From positions 3,844,001 through 3,908,000 of the forward strand of contig PYIU01000006.1 in NCBI GenBank assembly GCA_003415625.1: 64,000 nt of DNA. Direction: 5' to 3'. The first letter of the stretch is position 1; each line of letters begins with the position of its first letter. Made by a program: the position numbers and the translations under genes. This DNA comes from Aquanectria penicillioides. Lineage: Eukaryota; Ascomycota; Sordariomycetes; Hypocreales; Nectriaceae. A model generated the notes under the pieces. It was not told where the DNA came from, did no database searches, and saw only the letters and a list, made by a program, of their open reading frames with translations. Below, one piece after another: positions 23,240 through 33,300 of the stretch.

Positions 23240-24411
23240 TTATTCTCTACCAATAGGCTTTGCAGTCTTCTGCCAAGCAACGGGGCAAACGACGCCATCA
23301 TGGGTCCTGACACCCCTGTCTCCCTTGGATCCTCTCCGATCATGTTCATAGGGAAGCCGATATCAAAAGAAATGATGCCATCGAGATAAGTAATTTGGTC
23401 CTTAGTCAGACGCATGCTAAGAGCCCTGATGTTATCATGAAGTTGCTCGACCTTGCGGATCCCAATGAGGGGAATCACGTTCCTCGCCTTTTGCGAAACG
23501 TAGGCCAATGCAATCTGTTGGATACTTTCTGCATCGTGCTCAGCAGCGACCCTCTCGAGCGTCTTGCTCATTTCACGTTCGTTTTCTGTCTGCTCAGGCC
23601 CAAAGGTCGCCCGGAGACCCCCGCCGGCCTACTTCCGAGCCTCAAGCTGTTTCTCCCTCTCTAGTCTGCCTCCTCCAAGAGCATCCCAGGCGCAGAGGGC
23701 CATACCGAAGTGACGTGCCATGGGGATGATGTCTCGTTCAAAGTCCCGGAGCACGACGTTCCAGAGGCCCTGGTATACGCTGAGTGGCGTCTTCCCGTAA
23801 CTGTTGGCGTATGTGTTGGCGGCCGCGGCGATCCAGGCTGGCGTATCTGAGATGCCGAGGTACAACAATTTGCCTTGTTCAACGAGTATATCAAGGGCAT
23901 CTATCAACTCCTCTATAGAAGTGGACCAATCCCACATGTGGAGGTAGAGGAGATCGACATAATCAGTCTGTAGCTTCCGAAGTGAGTCCCGGAGTGACAA
24001 AGCTAAGGACTTCTTGTGACTTCCAGAATAATTGACCGTGCTCCCAGGACCTAGATCCCGGAGGCGGTAGTTGCTCGAGTACTTGGTGGCAACAAACATA
24101 CGGTCGCGATGTTCTCGAGCAGCCATCCACCTGTCAACAATGGCTTCAGACTCTTCGCTCTGGTACACATTGGCCGTGTCTAGAAAATTCCCGCCCGCTT
24201 CGGCGTAGGCGTCAAGAACTTGGAAGCTCTGTTATTCGTCAATGCTGGTGGATATCGCAGCCCAAGCCGTACCGAATGATCCAGTACCTAGACAAAGAGG
24301 CGCCTTTGCGCGCCATGGCGGGAGTGTATCGATAGTCAGAGACTCCAAGACATCTCCAGAACCGTCGTGGGTGCCGTTCTGTTGATCTTCGGCTGCTGCA
24401 ATGATAGTCAT
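23240..24411 (-). pseudogene. Aldo/keto reductase pseudogene (norsolorinic-acid-reductase/AAD-like)
   Basis: The reading from ATG 24411 shows the family clearly: LCLGTGSFGTAW, AGGNFLDTAN with the catalytic Asp, DRMFVATKYSSNY with the catalytic Lys, LRKLQTDYVDLLYLHMWDW with the active-site His, and GIRKVEQLHDNIRAL near the end. Three lesions are visible. TAA at 24232-24234 interrupts the segment before VLDAYAEAGGNF. TAG at 23629-23631 follows LEREKQLEARK. A frameshift lies near 23280-23300, after which the expected ending (KTAKPIGRE, stop at 23240-23242) is in the next frame. All else is in one frame with no intron, matching the intron-poor family. Both stops can arise by single substitutions. 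The gene is dead but recently so, because most motifs remain. Confidence 0.9.
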
Positions 24412-25049
24412 TTTTACAATCTATTCTTGTTCCTGCTGAGATTTAAGTTGTTAGGGTGGAAACGGCGCAGGAATGTCCTTTAGGATATTTATAGATAACT
24501 GCCTCTGCTTTCGGCAAATGAGTTTAAACAGAAATGCCGACCTTAGAATTACTAATATATGAGACGTGTAATTGTATCGATATTCACTGGCCTTTGGCTA
24601 ATAGTGATAAACGTCGCCTGAGGACCAAGGTTTGTGGGCCCCAAAGACCAATACCGGCCGCAAGAGACAAGGTCGATGGTGGGATCATGATCAACGTGGA
24701 ATTAGCAGTGGATCATCACCTGGTAACTGTCGAGGAAAGAATATCATGGATAGACGGTGAACTAGTAGATTGGCCTATAGAAGGCTCGATAACTCATGTC
24801 ATGGTAGAAAGGCAGCGATGAGAATGATTTAGAGATAGCCAAATTGCATCTCCATGTGGTAGCTGCTTCATGAGGAACTAAATACTCCTCTATGAGATCA
24901 CAGGCATATAATGGGTTAGTCCAAAGTGCCACTTTTCGTCATCATACGCAGGAATACGAAAAATTAGCCAATATCATGATCGGGATAAGCGTTCGTCGTG
25001 ATGTTCGCTATTGCATTATTACAAGTTAAAATATCGCCCTTTCCAAAGT
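24412..25049. other. Intergenic region
   Basis: Spacer between the reductase relic and the next gene's 3' end. A 95-codon ATG frame at 24534-24821 (plus) has no recognisable domain; I do not call it a gene. Confidence 0.45.
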
Positions 25050-26387
25050 CTATTTAAATACCCAGCGCTCATTTTCACCATGCTCATCGAAAATAACGTC
25101 AACTAATTTTAGACACTTGCAACCAAACAGGTCTCTAACACTCAGCGTCACCATATTTCTTAACTCGTCTTCCATGTTCAAGCCTGCAGCCTGGCCTATC
25201 ACCGCACACCTGATAATGATCTGCCAGCAATATTTGAGATACTTGTCCAGCTCTTCCCGATTCTCTGGATGCATCGGATGTCCTGGAACGGACAGCCGAC
25301 TCTTTGGCGTATATGATGCCAGCTGAAGGATAGAGTTGGACAGTTCCACGGGCAGACCCTTTTCGCATAGCAGCCATCGCACATGGGACACATCTACAGA
25401 GCCAGCTTGGAAGTTATATGGTGCCTCAAAGGACAAAAGGTCTCTGTACGACATCAACCCATATGGGTAGTAGCTCAGGTCAGGCTTTTCTGCAAACTTC
25501 CCTGTCAAAAGATGACCCCACCGTGCTTTGTCATAAGGTACAGGGAACCTTTTAAATTGACCTTTTTCGATGCCAAAAAATTGTCTGTGTGGATACGTGG
25601 GAATATCAGAAACGCCGTCAAGTTTGGTACACCGTCGGACCAGACGCTGGTACACCCCGAGAGAGGTATAAGTGTCGACTGAAGAACCATTGTGATCCCA
25701 CGAGTCAGGGAAGCAGTGTATGAGGTTGAGCAAAATGTAGGAGTCCATGGCTAGGCGGCAGATCCTATCCCACCCCACATCCATACCCACACACAGGCGT
25801 TGTTTCCACCAAGCCCCCAGATCAAGCTTCTCACCGGCGCAGATTTTGAGCAAGGTACCCATTTCTCCGTATAATAGTAGCGTTTTGATGATTTCAAGGC
25901 CGAAGAAGGCACTTCCATTGAACTCATGAAATAAGTAGTGGGGACAATTCGATATAAAGTGCTTGTTAAAAGCGGCCATTTTTCTTTTGTTGAAGGGCAA
26001 TGCGCATTGGCACTTCTGGCCTTCGCCTGTGTGTTGACATAACTCTGTCGTAGGTAGCTCACTGACGGGTCCAAAGTCGTCTTCTGTGCGATAATCCAGT
26101 CTCCATCGATATATTGTTGGGCCAATCTTTCTGGCAATTTGGTCTGTCAAAACAACCTCATCATCATCTGGAGCGACGGATTTTGCGGGATACTTCTTTT
26201 GCTCGCCGCGGGCATGTTCCAGGACGTTGTGAACAAAAGCCTTCGAAAAATAGGCCAGCTTTTTGCCGCGATCTGGCTGCTTCTGTGCATGGAAATTCAC
26301 TGCGTCGTGTTGGCAGTGATTGGTGTGTTTGATCTTTAGAGTCGATGCCAGGACCGTCCATGGGATGCCATGAGTTTGGTGTGCCAT
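25050..26387 (-). CDS. Uncharacterised fungal protein, about 445 residues
   Basis: A single-exon frame opens at ATG 26387 (MAHQTHGIPW); an alternative ATG lies at 26459 in the same frame, 24 codons upstream. The protein is soluble and rich in Trp, Tyr, His and Cys. A Cys/His-containing patch near the middle (TELCQHTGEGQKCQCALPF) could bind metal, but the spacing fits no standard finger. The last third (VRWLLCEKGLPVELSNSIL, HPENREELDKYLKYCWQ) resembles a segment I recall from uncharacterised proteins of Fusarium and relatives, where it ends similar F-box-like or unknown proteins. No catalytic motif, signal peptide or membrane helix is seen. Neighbours are decayed genes, so the locus is accessory, but this frame is intact. 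Confidence 0.72.
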   Translation of the reverse strand: MAHQTHGIPWTVLASTLKIKHTNHCQHDAVNFHAQKQPDRGKKLAYFSKAFVHNVLEHARGEQKKYPAKSVAPDDDEVVLTDQIARKIGPTIYRWRLDYRTEDDFGPVSELPTTELCQHTGEGQKCQCALPFNKRKMAAFNKHFISNCPHYLFHEFNGSAFFGLEIIKTLLLYGEMGTLLKICAGEKLDLGAWWKQRLCVGMDVGWDRICRLAMDSYILLNLIHCFPDSWDHNGSSVDTYTSLGVYQRLVRRCTKLDGVSDIPTYPHRQFFGIEKGQFKRFPVPYDKARWGHLLTGKFAEKPDLSYYPYGLMSYRDLLSFEAPYNFQAGSVDVSHVRWLLCEKGLPVELSNSILQLASYTPKSRLSVPGHPMHPENREELDKYLKYCWQIIIRCAVIGQAAGLNMEDELRNMVTLSVRDLFGCKCLKLVDVIFDEHGENERWVFK

Positions 26388-26459
26388 TTTTCTTCGTATA
26401 ATGAGGACTGTAGGACAGCTTGGCGACGATGGACTTTCAAGTTTGACTTTCAAGTTCAT

Positions 26460-28812
26460 AGAACAAGCTTGAATATATCTCTATTTTCATTCAAGCTTGC
26501 GTTGGCTCTGTGCCAGGGTGGCTTGAGGCTATGTGGACGAGGCCACCCGATTGGCGCGTCCACGCCGAAGATCCATAAAAGCCGCTGACGTTGGCGGCGA
26601 CCAAAGATCGCCGACCAAAGCTTTGACGTGTTTACTATGCAGACAATGTTAAACTCAGCAACTGCGAGCCAATAGTCTCACGATAGAAGGAAATGCGGTT
26701 TGAGCGGCCTCATCGTAGGATGTCGCTCAGCCTCCTTGTTTCATTTGTTGTGACACTGGGTGAATGAGGCAGGCGGCCTCGAAACCCACCAACGACTCAA
26801 ATGCAACGAGATGAGAATGGGGAGCCAGGAATCATTTGCTACAAACAGAACTTGACCTGTTTATCAACTAAAATCTCTGTCATATCTTATCCAATCAGGC
26901 AAATCGCTGAGTTTGTAGTTGTAAAGTGAGAGGCAAAAACGAGTATTTAACGAAGCGAAATGGATTGTTGTCCGAAGAGTTCTCCACAGCCGCTCGCAGG
27001 AAAGTAAAAATCAGATATGTTCAGGGCAGGACTATTCAAGTCATGACTGCCGAAACTAGTGTTAGTTTCATTTCGTCCGTAGTATCCGAAGTTTGTCACA
27101 TCCAAAGCACTGCTTAGCTAGAAATATAGCTTCAGGAGCTATTCAATCATATAGTGTGAAACCAGAGTTATAAATCTGCAATCTGCGGTGTCCTCGAGGC
27201 GTCGGCTGCTGAATCTCTCCTTGCCTTGTTCGAAAGTCCACCCTGGGATGCAATTCAGTGTCAATTCGATTGCAACCTGATTTAACCCACTTCGCCTGAA
27301 GGTTCCGCTTCAAAGGAAACGACATAACCTTGAGTAAGATTTATTCTATCACCAACATGGATCACATATGCAAACGCTGAAAACTCTGACAACTGATTCA
27401 AGTTTCCACTGTTGTCCTTGACGAAAGCGGTATTGGCAGTTGCATAGTAGGTCATCGCGCTGGCCACGGCAGAGAAGGAAGGATATCGCAAAAAGTAAAG
27501 CGACATTCATGAATGTCATAGCAACCCTTGAGTTGAATAACATGGCGCCCATGAGAATAGATCTTGCAAGGAGTGGCTGGCGTCAGGGTGTAAAACCAGG
27601 CTGGATGGTTTCACGCCAGCCGCTAACACTCGTTCCAGGAATACAGTAGTTGGATGAAATCTCTACCTGCACGCAGAGACATAGTTTGAGCCAATTAGGT
27701 TAAGGGCGCTTGCATAATCGAATTTATCAATGATGATCAGAGGGTTGATCGGGTTGTAGCCAAGATCTAAGCCACCGCCTCCATGTGCTCAGCCCCAAGA
27801 CATGACGAGCGAGGAACCCTGGCCCATTCCTATGGCTTCACGCAGTCGGTCGCGTCAAGTCCTTAAATGTGATATAGAACGCGTATCCTCGCTCTATATT
27901 GTACCAATTGAACGTTAATTTCCAATGGACTCAGGTCATGTCCGATTATATGCATTGCATGGATGCTGGCTCATCGCATGGGCCATCGTCGAGGCCTATA
28001 ACTAGGACGTTCCGACTGTCAATTTTCGTAACACATACCGGTATATCTAAAGAAAAAAGGATCAAGGGTATGAGACTCATGGATTTTGCTGCATCATGGT
28101 TGAAAGGTGATATCAAGGATTTTACCGATCGTTCATGCGGGAACTTGATGCCTAACCTTTTCTTGATCATAGCTGTATTCTGATTGACCATGATCAAATA
28201 TATCGAGAGTTGCACAAGAGCCTATTAGTCATTGGTATTATCCTTGAGAGAATATCCGAGTAGTGACGAGCATTTTCGCAAGGTGATGAACGATGCAATG
28301 GAGGCGGATTGGCATAGTCAGGTCATTCACATCCAACACAACGCCAGCACCGACATATCAGTTTCTTGGACTCCTTGGACAGTTCACGCCTTTTATTCGT
28401 ACTGAATTAGGCATGGTCTCAGCTAAGCCGCAGTTTGGGCCTGCTGTTCGTGGCGCAGATGATAGTCGCCTTGTGATTCTGTGGCACCGCCAACGACATA
28501 TTTACACTCTAAAGATTGTCTCAATACCTTCCGTCTCATTCGAATGAGATAATTTGGTCCCATTTTTCTGTTTCTTACTGATCTCCAGTGCAGTGCTGCA
28601 CATGGTTAGTCTCGCAAGCTGAACGGAATATGCTTGGGAGTGTAGGCTGTACCTGCATCTTGGCTACGCATGTACCTCATCTACGCTGTCGCGGGCCTTA
28701 GAAGTGAACCGCCTTGAGTGACGGAACGAGGTTCTCCTTCTGGGCTACGGTCGAGTCGAGATTTGAGATTGGACTGGATAGAAGGCTGTCATCGTCTCGT
28801 TTGATTATTCGC
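26460..28812. other. 2.3-kb region without a confident gene
   Basis: It contains two weak candidates only. A minus-strand frame at 27282-27506 has a hydrophobic, signal-like N-terminus in one frame and a longer open tail in the next. A plus-strand frame lies at 28293-28547. A short direct repeat (cgaccaaag) occurs twice near 26599-26625. The AT-rich composition and broken frames suggest decayed sequence. Confidence 0.4.
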
Positions 28813-31160
28813 TTAGCTGTAGGGCTGCTTCGCTGATTTCGCTTCTCCGTATTTGCATCTTGAGTCCACAATCTGAAAAGAGTAAGCATCAAGAAAATCA
28901 CTGGGAAAGGCTTCTGACTTTTCGTCAATTTTTAAGTCGGGCTCATTGTCGCCGGATATCCCGTCTTCATAAAGGGCGCTCTGGATCAAGGAGTCGTGAA
29001 CATGTAAGACGCTCTTGATGACACTCACTGCAAACCTGTCGACTTTCTCAGTGTTATAGGGCGAATCTCCTGCCATCATCCATTCCACGAGACGGCTTGG
29101 CAGGACCGTCGCGAGACAAAATTCGAACCCAAACTCAAACTTGCGGATAAATATCTTCAACTGGCCATGACTCTCTTCAATATGTGCGCAACTGAATTCT
29201 TCGTCAACGGATACAGGGCCGCTGTCATCAAGCAGCGTCAGCGTGCTAGAGAGACCTTTTTTGACTTCAAAGAACCGCGCTTTTTCGATAAGCTTGATCA
29301 GGTCTTGTCTGTCTTCCGCAGACTGGGTCCGAGGATACCGAAAATGTCTCGCGACACTGCAATAGAGTGTTAATATGGCTGTCAGTACACAGCGCTGGGC
29401 ATTTATGAACTAACCGGACAAGTCCACGAGCCTGAGCAGGAGTGAAACTCCTGTCAATTCGCTTTGGACAACCCCCATCGAGATATGACTGTTTTAAAAC
29501 AGTCTTGGACATGTATTTATGTTCCAGGTTCGCCCATCGCAGAAGAGGATGTAGCTCCCAGACTTCTTCAGGAGTAAAGTCCAGTACGTCGACGAGGTGC
29601 CCCAAGGCTTGCTGGAGGCTATGTGTGTCCGCAATATGAAAGCCTTTGGCTGCAGATACCAGAGTGACCCGTCCATGTTTATCTCTGACGGGGAAAACGT
29701 CTTTTGATACAAGTGGACCTGGGTCTAACCAGTGCCCATGATTATGTAGCGGCGGTGCCAGTGAAAGTAACATCTTTTTTACCTTTCCAGGCTCTGCATC
29801 GCTTGCACAGAGGTTTATCAATTTGTTGTAAACCAGGCCAAACTCATACTTGGGAACCTGCAGGGTGACGGTGAAAAAATCCTCAAAGTCTTTATACTGG
29901 ACGCTCAAGTCTACCTGCCCCTCGACCTTGAGATCTGGCGCCCAGATGCAATCCTGTGGAGTATACCACACGGACGAATCATCAGAGGCCAGGCAGACGT
30001 AAGCCGTTGTCTCCATTGCTGATCTGATTTGAGATGAGTGACTTATCGATACACTGTATCATCTTCGAACCTACCTAAGCATTGCCATGTCGTCGCTCGG
30101 AAGATGTGGGGCCAATTCGGTCAATGCCTTGTAGTATCGCCAAATGTCGTTGTGCTGGATTTTGGCCGAGGAAACACGAAGAGCATCAAGACGATCCAGA
30201 ATGGTTTGCCAAGAGTACGTTTTTGGAATGTCGAGAATTTCCTGGTAGAGCTGTTCTAATACTTGACATTCAGAAGCCGTGGTTTCCCAACCTTTTGGCG
30301 GAGGCAGCAGTGAATGTATCGGAAACCAGTCATCAAGACGTTGTATAACGCATTCACTTGGCTTGACCCAGGATGAATCCAGCAGAATTAATTGATACCT
30401 CTCGAATAGATTCCTGAACCTGGGTCAGTCCTTTTCCATGTTCAGGGATTACTGCACGCATACCTGACTTTTTTCCTGGCTTTCGCTATGTCTTGCGACG
30501 ATTCACAGAATGCATGAATGCGAAGATAGAGCTCTACGATGCGGTGCGGAAAGTCAACGAATCCCGAATCGTTCTGCTGCCGAATGCAATACAGGATTCG
30601 GGCGTAAAAGTCCAAGTCATCCACAGTCCCGACATCGAAATGCGATGCTAGAAAGTCCCACGTGCCAAGTCCTTGACGGGGGAGGGCCTCGCCGAGATGA
30701 ATGAACCGAAACTTTTCGCCCTCCAGCATGTACCGGTTGCGAATAAATATGAGCTTTGCAGTGGGGATATAGACGTTCCTCATAAGGTACATGTCCCCGG
30801 TTTCGCAGACGACTTTGATGTCCCTGAATATGGCCATCTCAGATGGATTCATCAGCGCTGACGCCCCATCTTTCTCCCATTCAGCTCGAAAGTACGGGAA
30901 GAAGTCTGCGGGATTTTCTTTTGCATATATGAGGCATCTTGCTGCTAGTGACATGCTGATCCTTGCGATGCTGACAAGTGTCGGAAATATCCCCTTGATT
31001 GGGTGTCGGAGCACAGGTTTCGCGACAAGGAACCTGGGACAGACGCGGGATGTTGTTATCACGAATTGGCCCAAGTCAGCCCAAAAATGATAGAGACCCA
31101 ACGTGTTTGGTGTTTGGCTGTGACTAATCTGGTCGGCCCAAGTTATAGCCGCGTTGGCGC
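28813..31160 (-). pseudogene. 5'-truncated remnant of a large fungal protein (resembles HATPase/NOV-type family)
   Basis: Four spliced segments read without stops: from about 31157 to 30464, 30075-30419, 29415-30023 and 28813-29356. The introns of 44, 51 and 58 nt have normal GT...AG ends. The encoded about 730 residues resemble the C-terminal half of long fungal proteins that begin with a histidine-kinase-like ATPase domain and end in a 'protein no vein' type region. That assignment is from memory of segments such as RNVYIPTAKLIF, GTWDFLASHFDVGTVDDLDFYARIL and WELHPLLRWANLE. Upstream, an in-frame TGA lies just before AAITWADQISHSQ, and no ATP-binding domain is found in the next 600 bp. The C-terminal region expected in the family is also missing after 28813. 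It is probably a remnant; a short expressed gene cannot be excluded. Confidence 0.55.
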
Positions 31161-31772
31161 GCGTGGGATGACATCACATGCGTGGGCGCTTAATAGAGGA
31201 TGAGGCGAGTTTTCAGCCTGTAAGAGCTTCTCTGGCGGCTCTAAAATGGATATTTTGAGGCAAGCCCAATCATGATTCAACAGCATGCTGCTGGGTCCCT
31301 CGTGGGTTCAATAATCAGTATCAGTTGGTTGGAAATTGGGCAACAAGCGGGTCACGTGCTGGTTATCCAAACACCAGAATTCGTCTGTTTAGGCTCGTCC
31401 TTCACCGCTGAATGTAACAAGGCTGCAAGGCCAAGCAGTGGGTGCAAGGCATTTCTCAATCCGTCATTGGACTGAATGATCTAACTGACTGTACCGCTGC
31501 AGATCTTGAGGCATTCATTTCTGGTGAGAGATGTTGTTCCGAGAGCTCATAGTCGACCATGGCGGTAGAATGGCCCCTTTCATCTCCTTCTGTCATTACA
31601 TACAGGGTGATTTAGAAAATGATTTCTTCACCTAATAAAGGAAATTAATATCAACGCAATTGGAAGAGAATCATTGTGTGAACAACCTCTCTTCATCTAT
31701 TTGTATTTCAATCGACACTTGACCCATTGCGTGGAGAAGGAACATATAATACATGCCGTCTATAAATAGAAA
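31161..31772. other. Intergenic region
   Basis: No coding segment is seen that would complete the truncated upstream gene. This region also holds the 3' flank of the alpha/beta hydrolase. Confidence 0.5.
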
Positions 31773-32840
31773 TCAAGTTCTCATTGCCTCACCAGTCAGT
31801 GTCTTCCCAGTCGATTTCTCAGTCCTCTCTCCTCCTGGTACAAGGTCTTGCAATGCCCCCTCAATATAGGGAAACATGGTGTAATGGGTATCGTCCTTAT
31901 ACTCGCGCAGTTTGCAGTGAGGCAGCCGCTCTGCCACGTATCGAATCATGGTAATGGGAGCATTAACGTCTTTGGCTGCATGCCAGATGCGCACCGAGTC
32001 GTATTTGACCTCGGCAAAATCAAAGCCCCAGAGATCTGCTGAGAGCAGTTTGAACTCCTCGGTAGCTGCTCCAGCGCCTTGTGCAAAGGGCTCATCAATT
32101 ATCATGCGCATCATGAGAGCTCTTCGCTCATCCTTTGCCTGCGACCTGAATCCGGCCACGTCTTCAGTATCGCCACCGGATTCGTCCATTTTATCCAGCA
32201 TATTGTCCAACAAATTAGCCCCCATCCGGGTGCTTACGAACCATCGTATTCCTGCCGCCGAGGCATCCAGGCCCATGGTCAAACCTGCAGGCCAGTTGTT
32301 TGACATCCATCGAAACATCCTCCTGGTACGCGTCATTTGGTGCGCGGCATTGATCCACGGAACTGCGCTGGCAAACATTCCCACGCCGGTGAGCATCTCG
32401 CTGGGGAGCGCATGCGCGCAAGCCAGCGCGTATGGGCCGCCGCCTGACAGCCCGAGAACAGAGAAACTCGCGATACCAACTCCTTCGGCAAAGGCTCTGA
32501 CATCCCTGGGCCAATCGACGATGCGGCGACCTGGCTGAGGTGAGGATAGGCCGTACCCAGGGCGATCAAGCGCGAGTAGCCGGATGTTGTTCCGCCGCGC
32601 AATGACATCCGCGGGCTGCATCTCAATCCTCGACATCGGGAATCCGTGAAAACAGAGGATTGGGTGGCCATCTGGTGCGCCATACTCGGCAAACCCAAGG
32701 ATGCGGCCATCTGGAAGTTTGAATTTTTGATTCTCTTTATCCTGGGCTAACGAAGCCATTGTGCGCATTGACAAGCGAACGACCAAGGGCGCCCGCTGCC
32801 GTAGAGCGGGCTGGAGTCGAGTTAATCGTCGTGGTGACAT
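31773..32840 (-). CDS. Alpha/beta-hydrolase fold enzyme
   Basis: A single-exon protein of 355 residues from ATG 32840. The oxyanion motif HGFP is at 65-68, the nucleophile elbow GLSGGGP has Ser132, and the DRPGYGLSSPQPGR segment between them is typical of the fold. The charge-relay acid lies in the region WHAAKDVNAP and the catalytic His in YKDDTHYTMF near the end. The first about 30 residues are Arg-rich with few acids (MSPRRLTRLQPALRQR) and could be a mitochondrial targeting sequence. A second Met at residue 28 could be an alternative start. A cap domain lies between about 155 and 260. Substrate unknown: esterase, epoxide-hydrolase-like or C-C hydrolase activity are all possible. Confidence 0.9.
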   Translation of the reverse strand: MSPRRLTRLQPALRQRAPLVVRLSMRTMASLAQDKENQKFKLPDGRILGFAEYGAPDGHPILCFHGFPMSRIEMQPADVIARRNNIRLLALDRPGYGLSSPQPGRRIVDWPRDVRAFAEGVGIASFSVLGLSGGGPYALACAHALPSEMLTGVGMFASAVPWINAAHQMTRTRRMFRWMSNNWPAGLTMGLDASAAGIRWFVSTRMGANLLDNMLDKMDESGGDTEDVAGFRSQAKDERRALMMRMIIDEPFAQGAGAATEEFKLLSADLWGFDFAEVKYDSVRIWHAAKDVNAPITMIRYVAERLPHCKLREYKDDTHYTMFPYIEGALQDLVPGGERTEKSTGKTLTGEAMRT

Positions 32841-33300
32841 TGGTAGAGACTCTGCTTGTAGGTCAATGAATGTGGAGGGAGAATAGAATTGACAACGAGA
32901 GGCGATGCGGTAGTTAAATTGAGGACAGATTATTCAGCCGCCTGGGCCATTGCGCATCTTAATGTGAGCCAAGATGACTCTTGCGTCGGTTGTTGGTCGT
33001 GAGGTCAATGCAATCCATTATTGGCCACAGCCACGATAGTGGAAATGAGAGGCTGAGCGCTCATCTCTTGTCTTGTTGGGGCAAGATTATGTGCTATTCT
33101 AGGTATTGAAACTTCTAGTCGACATTTCAGGAACGACAAAGGAAATACCATCTGTTGTCCTGGCCAGTGTGACAAGACGCGTAGGTGTGAAGCCTGTTTG
33201 TGAAGACGCCTCCAAAGGCGAATGATGTAGCTCACGAGAAGCCATTGTTGGAAGCGATATCGCCAACTGCCTGAGAATAACGCTGGACTTTTTTATCGTC
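32841..33300. other. Intergenic region
   Basis: Promoter side of the alpha/beta hydrolase and 3' flank of the membrane protein gene. No gene seen. Confidence 0.5.

Noticed and set aside
24534..24821. 95-codon ATG frame on the plus strand
   Set aside because: There is a TATA-like motif 45 bp upstream, but no homology and no codon bias; evidence too weak.
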